Below, one piece after another: positions 51,134 to 61,100 of a stretch of 64,000 nucleotides of DNA (positions are counted from its first letter, which is position 1; each line of letters starts with the position of its first letter). The DNA comes from Ophiodon elongatus (taxonomy: Eukaryota > Chordata > Actinopteri > Perciformes > Hexagrammidae). The stretch lies in the NCBI GenBank assembly GCA_016806645.1, contig JACSYO010001502.1, positions 1,668,501-1,732,500 on the forward strand, written 5' to 3'. The position numbers and the translations under genes were made by a program. The notes below the pieces were generated by a model, which saw only the letters and a list, made by a program, of their open reading frames with translations, ran no database searches and had not been told where the DNA came from.

Positions 51134-51207
<74 letters not shown>
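51134..51207. repeat. Poly(G) homopolymer, 74 nt
   Basis: Seventy-four consecutive G residues follow gagtggggggagg-type sequence and end at cggaggg. Poly-Gly and poly-Pro frames here are artefacts. Such a tract can fold into stacked G-quadruplexes. Its exact length may be unreliable in an assembly. Confidence 0.9.
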
Positions 51208-51811
51208 CGGAGGGAGTGGGGTCGATGTGACAAGACTGAAGATTGCCACCACCTCAGAGGGACCTGCAGCCACAGAAAAGCCAAGGTCAAGTCCCGTCAG
51301 CTCAAATGTGCCACAGTGGTGGAGCGACGGCACAGAGGGAGCCGCTGCATGGATGGGTGCATTACACTTATTGAAAATCAATAGCAATCTTTCAGTGGTG
51401 GCCACAAGACATATTTGAACAACAGCCTTTACTCAATAGAGTTTGGTCAGATTTCATGCCAGTTTTCCACTGGTGAAAAAAAGTCATAGGAGGTCAAAAG
51501 GGTTTTATACATTACAGGTATTCTGTAAGTGTCTTGGTTTTGGTGACACCTTTATGATAAGAGCTCATGTTTTGCTTTAAATGTGAGACAATGCTCTCTG
51601 CACTTTCTAAGGATTTGTTTTTAGGGCTGTTTTATTGTTTCTGTGCCCCCTTGTGGCCCAAAGTGATAAATGAAACTTTTATAAGCAATACGATAATGTA
51701 TAAATAATCTAGTACAGGGGACTCCCTTATTTAAATGTGTCCTTACTTAAAACACATCAGCGATCAGAAAAAACATAATTACGTTGACCAAGGACGCAAT
51801 GTTTTTAGTTC

Positions 51812-51865
51812 GGTTTGTTGGTTTGTTGGTTTGATTGTTTGATTGTTTGATTGTTTGATTGTTTG
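51812..51865. repeat. (GTTT/GATT)n short tandem repeat
   Basis: Repeated ggtttgtt units turn into about five copies of the 8-mer gattgttt. Confidence 0.88.
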
Positions 51866-53527
51866 TCATTTGTCTGTCAGCAGGTTTACTGATAAAACTG
51901 CTGCTCATAAAACTTGGATGAACGGTGTAGCATGGGCCAAGGAAGAAGCCGTTTAATTTTGGCCTTGGTGGAGATCTGCGCTCTCAGAGTGCTGTTCTTC
52001 ATTCGTTGTGGAACAGGAGATTTTTCCTGGAAAAGAACAGCGCCAACTCTATCCAACATTCAACTTTACGATCTGTAAAATCACGACACATCTGGTACTT
52101 CATTTAAAACCTTTGGTTTATGGTTTTTAGAGGTGAACGCAAAGCCCAACTAGTTTTAAAGATCATTTTAAATGAATAAAATTCTAGATTAATAATGCAT
52201 GATATAAAAACCCTTGGTTGATGCTTTTACTTATCCTTACTCTACAATTTAAGTATATATATCAGCTCTCAACATGCATGATGTGGGTTGTATCCTACAG
52301 AATTCATTTGAAAGTCGATCCTTTTGAAGAAAAACTTGAGCTATTGTTACGTACCAAACTTTTGGTAAGTATCAGCAGATTTAAGGTAGAGTTGATGTCT
52401 AGGAACAAAAATGGCTAACTGTTAGCTAGCTTGTCAGACAGCACGCATTATTTTTCCCCCTGTGTGTGAGTTATGTTTTCTGCATCTTTCTGAGAGGATT
52501 GCCAAACATGAAAGAAGCATGACAACGCAGTAAAATTGGGCAACCAAAGCTACCCAAACTGGTAGCAGGTTGAGCAGTATAACAGTACGGTGCTGGTATG
52601 TGCTCGGAAAAAAAGATAAAATGATTACATACAGCTGGGGGTGTTTCGTTTTATGGAAATTGTGGTTTATTGTGTTAAAGTGACATGTTTCACGCCTTGC
52701 AGTGAGTTGAGAGACTAATATCTCTCCGACCTGCAAACAGCACAGTGTTAATTATTGCTCTCTTTTACGGCTGAAGGTGTAGATAATGATGGTGTTGGTG
52801 TTTGTACTGGCACTGGTGGAGGCTGTGAAAGCAGGATGCAGAGACATGGCATGTACAGTATCTCAGTCCCCATCCCCATTGCTGTTGCCAATCCACTGTT
52901 TATTCTACAACAAGGACAAAGGAAAGCCCTCTTCATGCAGCACAGCCTGTTGTGTGCAGAGAGGGCGAATTTCCAAACGATAGCTTTTACGGGACGAAGT
53001 CATCTGGCATCAGAGAATACTAAGTGAATACTGAGTCTCTGAGAATGATGAGAGCCACAGTGCAGAGGCTGTGGCAATCATGAGCGTTTGTCGGTGACTC
53101 ATTCGACTGTCTTGTTCTCCAGATCACTTGTTTTTTCTTTAAACTCTTGTAGCACCTGAACAGCTGAACTCTAAAGTCTCACTCTTCACGCTTTTATATT
53201 CCTCCTGTCCCTGAGTGGTTTTGGCAGGAACCCAGGTTCACTCTATCAAAGGAATGCTTTTAAAAAATAAAATTAAAAAATAATTTATTTAAAAAAAAAA
53301 AAAGAACTGGGTTTAGGTGTGATGTTAAGATCTGGAATATTTTTATTTAATAGATTTGAACATTGTAGTCCTTCCAGCATGTTTTCAATTCATGTCCTTG
53401 AAAATACATTTCCAGCAGTTAAACCGTCAGGATCCAGTTAGCTGGTACAGTTGCCCCTTACTTGAACTTATTGATTTTGACGGTGTGTTGTTTGCTGGAC
53501 ATACTGTAGATGGATTTGACTCACAGA

Positions 53528-53957
53528 GTGTATATAAGAAGTGGACGTAGTCCTCGTGGCGTCACCCCTTGGTTTGTGGACTTGGGTTTTGAAGCCTTGA
53601 GTTTCTGACGTCGCCAACCATTGAGCGGAAGTGACCATGTTTGGACTGCAGAGGAGTGACATAGAGACACCATATATGGTTCTGGTAGCGACCTGTCAAT
53701 CACAAGGTAGCCCATCTTAAACATACTTGCTTTATTATCTCATCTAAATGAGACCATAATTTATTCAATGAACATCATGCTGAGGTAATAAATCGAGTGA
53801 GAAGTAGACTTCCTCAGAAGTTCTCATAGACTTCCATACTATCTGACTTCTTGTTGCAACCAGAGGAGTTGCCCCCTGCTGGCTATTAGAAATAATGCAA
53901 GTTTAAGGCACTCCCACAATGGCTTCACTTTTCAGAACAGGAAGTTGCTGCCTGGTG
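53528..53957 (+). repeat. Dispersed repeat, copy A (pair with 61.47 kb)
   Basis: It shares ordered blocks with 61468-61981: tataagaagt, ggtagcgacctgtcaatcac, gaggtaataaat, gagtgagaagtag, aaccagaggagt, gccccctg, tggctattagaaa and tcacttttcagac/a. There is no ORF. The class is unknown. I remember it as a common non-coding teleost repeat. Confidence 0.8.
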
Positions 53958-55037
53958 TGACTTCTGTCGAGCGTAGTTCTTGCTTTTGTGATGAAATGAT
54001 CCCAGGTCAGCATCACCTATGCACACTGCGCACTCGCGACACTTGGAACATTATGCTGAAACGTTTTGCCAAAACAATGCCAACGTGGGAATCTTGCTTG
54101 CGACTGGGCTGCTTCAATGTAAAACTGGTGTGCTGAAAAAGATGAAAGCTTTAATTTTTGATGATGTTTCTGCAGCTGTATAAGAAGCAGACAAAGCACT
54201 CAGACTGCGAGCCAGATGGCTCACCCTACCTTTATGAAGGAGGTGACAGTCTAAATCCTGTGTGTGCAGAGTGCCTAAGGCTCCACAACAGGGAAATTGC
54301 ATTCTGATCCAGTCCACTCCTCTGCGTGTTAGTGTTATACAACAGACTATTGTGTCTGGCATTTGCATTAGGGCCATGAAATTCAGCCCACTGGCTTTCA
54401 CTATGTAGTACGTTGAGACAACAGTAGGAGTTCCGGCTTATCTGTTGCCATGCTACGGCAAGATCATATTCACGCCCGCTCTTCAAAGCTGCTCCGCGGC
54501 AAGTTTTTTTTATTTTTTTCATTGAAATGCATCATAAGAAAGAAGTGTATAGTGGGTTTCTATAAAACCCATTTACCTTCATTTGGCGCGTAGATTTGAC
54601 ACGACAGCGGCAGCAGGAGCTGCAGCGCGACACGACAACCCGATGGACACGATACGAGGCCGCTGACTTTGAGGCAGCCGGTGTCGGGTACAAGGTGGGG
54701 TAGCGCGCCTGCCATTGTGTGGCCGCGTGTGAAGTAGTCCTCTGTGTATCCATCATTATGGGCAGTGAATCAAGCGAGCAGGCAGGGGCTGTTGAGAAGA
54801 GGCCCCCGGGGAGCGGGGCCTTGTCCAGTCACTACCGGGAGGGACGGCCAGATAATAATGGAGACATCATGAGGGCAAGAGATAGGCTTTCCTTTTCAAA
54901 GTGGGAGACGGGGAGAATCTGCAGAGTCCCGTCACAACAGGCTCACAGCCATCGATTGGTCCCTGGCCTGTCTTAAGAAGGACAGCTCGAACCGCTTTTG
55001 TCGACGAAAACAGATGCTAGGGGCTGTTTGCCTTCAG

Positions 55038-55064
55038 AAAAAAAAAAAAAAAAAAAAAAAAAAA
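55038..55064. repeat. A27 homopolymer
   Basis: A pure A run. It is not preceded by a recognisable retroelement body or poly(A) signal. Confidence 0.9.
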
Positions 55065-56191
55065 GCTCCATTATGCTTCTGAATAGAGTGTCCTATTTTA
55101 GTAATACCTGACATCAGTCGGGACACAGTAGAAGAGGTTCACATGGGACCTGCGATAATTCAGCTTTTCATCTACGTGATATCAGGCGAATTACATTTTA
55201 ATGTATTCTGATCTGGTACAGAACGATTCCTAGTCGATATCAAATGTGAAAGTGTAAAACCAGCAGGCCCTTAAGCGAAGACGTGGCAGCGATTTCAAAG
55301 CATGTCCCATTTCTTGCAATGTATCGAGCTGAGACAATTATACGCTGGCTGCAGATGATCACAGCCCGGTGCAGTTCTTAAAAGAAATAGCTGACAACAA
55401 AGTCTTGAATTTTGTCTTTCCACTACTATTTACTGTGCCTTTTTTTTTTTTAAGTTAATAGCCTTGGCTTTATCAAGAGAACGGTGTCTGGATTATTGAA
55501 CGCGAAGCACAGAGGGCAACATCAACAATCTGAAATGTTTACTGGGTCTTGCCGACATGTCATTCCAGCTGACAGTTGCAGACTAACTTTCCCATGTTTT
55601 GTTCTCAACAGAATTAGGTAAATTGTTTTACTTTGCAAACCGCACACAGTCTTTCTTTGCAATGCTGGAAATGTATTTTGTATTCATTACCCCCTGCTGG
55701 CAAGGACTTTTAAAATATAATAGCTTTGCCGTGCTCTTACGAGTGCATTCGGGTTCGCTGTCAAATCCAAGCCAATTTGGGCTCCTTCTGAACAGTTGAC
55801 GGAGTGCACATTAGAAATGCAGCCGCAGCTGCTGAGTGACCACAACTGTGTGGTATTCATGCAGTGCCAGGGTGAGCAGGACAATGGCCTCATCCTCAAA
55901 TATGTCTCCCAAAATAGCGTGTTTTATGACAGAAAGCCTCAAGCCTGAGAAATACCGTGGCGAATGGCTTGTAAAGAATAGTCTTTTGTTTTTTATCTTC
56001 TTCATTTTGGTTGCATTACTGATTCCATTATTTATGTTTTTATTCTGTGATTTATTGCAAAAAAAAATACAATTTGTGTTTTTGGTCCTTTTTTTTTTTT
56101 TTACTCTTTTTCTTCCTGAAGTTCAATCCAGCAGCATCAATTACCCAGGGAGCACCTGTCCTGACACTGTCATTTCTCTTCCTGTCTGCAG

Positions 56192-56339
56192 AGAAGCCAA
56201 TGGCGCAGGGTCCCCCGGGCGGCGTCATCGGGATCCTTGGAGGTGTCGTTGCCATCGGGCTCATCGTCGGCGTGGCTGTTACTGTTTTCATGGTCCATCG
56301 GCGGCAGCAGAAGACCCGCACTGAGACAGATAACGACCT
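56192..56339 (+). CDS. nectin1: Nectin-1 beta-type alternative exon (second TM segment)
   Basis: This 148-nt exon runs from acceptor ttcctgtctgcag to donor CT|GTGAGT. Its first bases (AG) complete the G of exon 623-774 to give Glu, then K-P-M-A-Q, in the same phase as the alpha exon. With Glu as 1, residues 12-35 form a Gly/Val/Ile transmembrane helix. H36-R37-R38 stops transfer, then Q-Q-K-T-R-T-E-T-D-N-D and a split Leu. From memory, the human nectin-1 beta (HIgR) isoform also starts E-K-P after V-N-I-T and has R-Q-Q-K...E-T-D after its membrane segment, which is why I assign it. The encoded protein would share the whole ectodomain but lack E-W-Y-V, so direct afadin binding should be lost. 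If not spliced, the donor itself gives TGA right after Leu. Confidence 0.85.
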
Positions 56340-57976
56340 GTGAGTACCGAGCCTCTGCCACAGAGTATTGCAGGGGGCTGGAAAGGTGGTAAGATTAGGT
56401 GTGCACTATACGGTCAGTCCACAAGAGAGAAACACTTTGAAAAAGACAAAACACCTTCTTTTTTTTTTGTTGAAGAGTTCAGAGACAGAACTCGCTGCCT
56501 CCTTTTCATTCATTCTGAGGGCCGATCTGCTTCCCCATACCGTAGCTCACTTTATGACTAATTGACTTTTAAAAGCAAGTTAATTTTTGTTTACTATTGC
56601 GCATACAGTCGATGATTATCATTGAAGCGGCACTCATTAAGTAGTTGCTTGATTGCAATGTGGGCTGAAGTGAAGCCCATTTCCCATTAAAACGCCATTG
56701 TTTTAAACAGGACTGATTGCAGGAGAATTTGCTTCAGTCTCTCCTTGGGAAAGCTTCACCTCTGTCGAATTCGTTTGTTTACGATATCATCAGGAAGTGA
56801 AGTTAGATTTTCCGGGAGATTCTCGAGCACGCAATAGGTCCAGAGGTCGGGCTGTTTCTAAATGCTGTTCGGGGAAACAGTTGTGGAATTATGCAAATTG
56901 CTTTTATTTGGAACAGTTACGATCGGATCAAAGATTTGATGATTGGTGTTTGGAAAACATACAGACCTAAAACCTCATGCAGTTCAGCATGCAGGAATGA
57001 CACAAATCTGATTCAAATATTGATCTACTTATATTAAATCTGAGGTTGTAGTTAGAGTCTCAACCCTGCAAAGGCAATGTCATGTAAATTCAATTTAGAA
57101 TGAGTAGAACGTCTTCCGTTGCATCAATTAAGCCAGTCAGACTGCTGTTAAAGGTAGATTTAAGGACTGTTTCTCTCCTGCTTTATTTACTCCTGCCGCC
57201 CCTCCTCCAGCCAACCAGGTAATTTTGTTCTGCCTGCAAACCAGGGGCCGTGACAATTTTGAACATTGCCAGCTGCTGCCCTTACACAGAGGGGGGAACA
57301 ACAAGCAACAGAGCTTCGTGAATCCAAAATATCTTCATGTGTTCTTCCAAAGGTGATAAAAGTCTCTGCCATCTGCCTAGGAAGAATTGAAAGAAATCTG
57401 TTTTCAACAAAGGAGGAATTGCAAATTTGCCTTTGTTTTAAACACCTGGTTGCCATGGTTTCCGCGATGCCCTTGGCAATACTGGGTATGCAAGATGCAG
57501 ACCACATCCCCATGGGAATGATGTTGTTGTTTGCAGGGGCTGGCTATGTTCCTCCCTGGGAATATTACCAAAACAACTGAGGTTGGGGGTGTGCAGAATC
57601 TGGCTGAGGGTGCACATGAGCCTTTAATCAACTCACATGATGAGATTATAGTGCCTATTTTAGAAGCCCACCCACCCCCTTCAGAATCTCGTAATTGATT
57701 TGATATTCAAAGCAGCAATGCAGGTTTTTTTGGCCTCGGCGAACTCCTCCTGCGCAGCTGCCGCAGAGCGCAGCCAGGGGCCCCGCGGCGACCCTGCGGT
57801 GACCCCAGATAGAACTACCTCTCTCGCCAATGCTTTTCAAGACAAATGAAGCACACAGACTCTTACCTCTCCCATTGCTTTCTGTCTCCTCCTTCCTCCC
57901 TGCTAATCTTTCTTTCTCTCTCTCTCTCTTGATGCCAAAGTTTAACTGCTCTCTGTTTCCCACTCCCCTCCCTCAG
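56340..57976 (+). other. nectin1: Intron between the two beta-type exons
   Basis: Donor GTGAGT; acceptor ctcccctccctcag, preceded by a long CT-rich tract and a branch-like tgctaat. The 1.6 kb between holds no recognised element. Open frames of about 100 codons at 57.19-57.58 kb on both strands lack motifs, and I do not call them. Confidence 0.7.
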
Positions 57977-58166
57977 CATTGCTGTTGCTGCTGTGGCTGA
58001 TAGTTGTGTGACACAGGCTCCAGAGAAGCCAGAGTCCCCCACAAGGAAAGTAGAGGCACCTGACCCCAGTCTGTCCCCCGCTGAATCCTGTCCCCCCGGA
58101 TCCTCTATTCTGTTGCCCGCATGCAATGGTGGCCTGCAAGTGACATACTTGAGCACGCCACTGTGA
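57977..58166 (+). CDS. nectin1: Probable nectin-1 beta-type cytoplasmic tail exon
   Basis: After a strong acceptor, the first base C completes CT| of the preceding exon to Leu. The frame then stays open for 62 codons to TGA at 58164-58166. The peptide starts IAVAAVADSC, has a Pro/Ser-rich middle with PEKPESPTRK, and ends GLQVTYLSTPL. From memory, parts resemble the human beta tail: a K-P-E-x-S-P-x-R block, and I/L-Q-V-x-x-L near the point where the human tail continues. The C-terminal T-P-L fits a class I PDZ ligand pattern (S/T-x-hydrophobic). Two caveats apply. The stop overlaps a possible donor (ACT|GTGAGC at 58163), so the exon may be internal with more tail downstream. Other AG dinucleotides just inside the exon could also be the true acceptor. 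Confidence 0.55.
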
Positions 58167-61100
58167 GCGCTGAGAGCGGTCCATCGACACGATTCACTCG
58201 TCAGACATTCGCACCGGACTTGACACCTGAAAAGAAATGTTCACATTTCTTTTGACAACGCCCGACAAATGGAGACGTGTGAAGTGAAATTCAAACGTCT
58301 CCATTTGGTGCGTGACCAAAAAAAACAAATCTAGCTCGATAAACAAGCATGAATGAGAATTAAACTCCATGAAAACAGTGCCAAGATAAAGCCAACTCAA
58401 TTAAGTATTCAGATCAAATATCCAGCTCCACTCAGAGTTTATCAGATCGGGTGGAGCGTGGACAGAACAGAACCCTTTTTTGACTTTTGAGATTGAACAA
58501 AGAGTACATATCAAATTGCCATACAGAGGGAAATCTGTAAGCTCATTGCGTCTTTGTTTCACTTAAGCTGAAACTCACTGATAATGTTAGCGGACCACAT
58601 TGTGCAACCTCCCTCCTCCTCCTTCGACTCTTGCTCTCTCCCCTCCCTTTCGTGTGCATGATTATCGTTTAACTACGCATGACAAGAGTTCTAGTCGTGT
58701 CAGTGCTGTGTATCTGTTGTCATTGCCCCCCCGACCCCTTACTCGTAGCTCGGCATGTAGCGAGATGTGATTTAAAGCTCCAGGTGAATATCTGTGTCCA
58801 TCTTTCCGTGGCATGACGTCAAAACATGTTCAGTGTCTTATAAAGAAACTGTTTACTTTAAATGTCTGATTATGCCAATGCAGATAAGTTGCGGGCGAAT
58901 GTGTGGGGGTTTTGTGTAAACGTGGAGCACCACTGCGAGAGATTCATAGTTTTATATGAGTGTCTGGTGTCAGGGTAAAGGGGAAGCATTTAGCCAGACT
59001 GTTTAATTCTGCATGTTGATGAGCCCGTTAATCAAGCCTGGCCATTTGATAACATGCCTGGCTGCACCGCCAGTCACGCCTCTGTTTGCCCTCGCAAAGC
59101 AGCACATGATGTGACTCCAAATTGGTCAATCCTAATAAATCACCGGCCCTTCAGAGGCTGCACTGGCACAATAGTCGGCTGATTATCAAAATAGATGGGG
59201 CATTGTCAGAAGCGATGTTCTCGGAATAATGTGTTCATCGCTCTGTCTTTTGCCCGAGCGTGATGTATGACCTCCAAAATGCCGGAAAAGCGCTGCCAAT
59301 CGTGGCGCCCGTCCCCTGCCCCCTCCACCCCCTCCCCCACCCTGGCAAAAATGAATTCACTCGCAAGTGTTTTCCTGACGTGCAGCTGGTGTTGACACAG
59401 TTGCAAATTCATCGCCTGCATGAATCACTTGGATGCCAACCTCCCCGGCCCACATTTACTACAATATCTCAAAAGAATCACATGCAGAATGTTAAAAAGG
59501 GTGTGGGGGGGGGTGATGCATTTATGAGCGGGTCGTCATTGTCACCAAACAACATCAACTCTGTTTTCTCAACGTAGGTGCAAATTCTTCCACCTTAGGG
59601 GGCTGGAAGTGGTCTCCCAAGGACTGAAATGTAGCGCTGTTGTGATTTTTGGACACTTGAAATTACCGATAGACTCTCCCGTGAAGTCGAAGTGAAGAAA
59701 TGGAATTGTTCAAGTCATAAAAATAGATTATTAGCTCAATTTGAACGACGACACTGGGAGAAGCGATTGGTAGCGGTATTACTTGTAATTGTACCCTTTG
59801 ATTTATAAACCGGTCACCAGTGCTGTGTGTGGAGACCTTTTTAAAATGTGATAAATGGTCATTTATTGTTGGACACCTAGCTTTAAGCTGTAACCAAAGT
59901 AGGACTGTCTTTCTTGTCTTTGTGAGTCACTCACCATGGACGCGCTGTACCGGGTCTGAATTCGAATCATTCACTGTTTATGAGTAAAAATGGAGCCTGG
60001 TTTTTCTCTGTACAGAATGTTATACATGCAGTGCAACTGTGTAGAACAATCACCTTGATTTTCATGTTCTTTTGTTTAGCAGTGTATGTAATCTAGCATC
60101 AATGCCTGAGGTGTTGGAAAAGGTTTGGAAACTGGCCGTGTGTGTGTGTGATTGTAAAGTTAAATGTTCTAAAAAGCAAAAATCCTTCCTCCAGCAACAG
60201 AAATAATTTTTGATAAACTTGTCAAAGAACGAAAACAGAAGTCATTTTGTTTTATTCTTGTTTTGTTCTTTCTTCTCTTGTGAGAAAAGGAAAAAGGAAA
60301 AAAAAAAAAAGGAAAAAGCTGAGTTCGGCAGGGTAATTGTTGTCCGCCTTTTGAGAAGATCGGAGCGAGACAAAGCATGAAAGTAATTGCCTCCAAAAGA
60401 TCAAATCACATTTATCCCGTCTTGCAATTAAAAGTATCATTAGCATTTAAATTGCCAAATAAGATTGTGATCAACAGAAATCAATGAGAGCACAGAGGAT
60501 CAGCTCGAACACTTCACATTGTTTTCCACGAGCCCGGCTGTGGTCGAACGGCGTCTTTTTAATCCAAACGCTTCTGGGGATGCGACACTTCACTTTCTTT
60601 CACACGCAGCGGACAGCAAGAGTTCTTTTTTTCTCACTGTCGCAACGCGGAGCATCTCGACTCACGATTATCCTCGTTGTTGCAGGCTCCTAACAGAAAG
60701 GTCACTCTTTTTGTGAGTGCATTGTAAAAGTAATTTTCTTTGCTGTAAATCTTCCCTTACAGATTACTCGTCTCAGTTTAAGGATTAGTTATGTTTTCAC
60801 CGCGCTATCGTCCTTTAAATCTCCTTTTAAGCTGCCCTGAGCCTTTTGTGGCCAACAGAGCGAGGCGGAGCGAGGTCTTCAAGGTGGATGTCTGAGTAGG
60901 AAACAGTGCAAACTTGAATGTAGCTTATGGTTCCCTGTCCCGGTGCTTACTGCGCTCCCCACAGGCTTGTGGTGCTTGTCAGCTTTCATTAGTGTCTGTG
61001 TCTCACAAAGCCAACGCCCACATGCTGCCTGCATCGCGCTCAGCTCGGAGGAAGCCTGCATGTAATCGCACAGCTGAGATGCACACGAGGTGGTCAAGCT

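Larger units (their letters stand above)
48401..56191 (+). other. Beta-isoform intron, last part
   Basis: Contains the poly-G run, a TTGN repeat, one copy of a 430-bp dispersed repeat and an A27 tract. There is also a 14-bp tandem duplication (cgctccatctaccc twice, about 48764-48791). Stretches 48.42-48.70 and 54.75-54.98 kb look like unique sequence of balanced composition. No exon was found before 56192. The last 90 nt contain T-rich tracts leading to the beta acceptor. Confidence 0.6.

Noticed and set aside
50931..51418. Poly-Gly and poly-Pro ORFs
   Set aside because: Translation of the poly-G homopolymer in all frames.
52755..53027. 90-codon ORF with Gly-rich start
   Set aside because: No homology recognised. 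An overlapping frame is equally open, and there is no supporting exon context.
57266..57580. 104-codon ORF on the + strand (and a 108-codon overlap on the - strand)
   Set aside because: It lies in the intron between beta exons, has no family motif and no link in phase to either exon with good splice sites.
59260..59577. 105-codon ORF containing QPP...T, considered as the missing 3' part of the beta tail
   Set aside because: The residues do not follow the human beta tail order I remember, and no acceptor of the right phase supports it.
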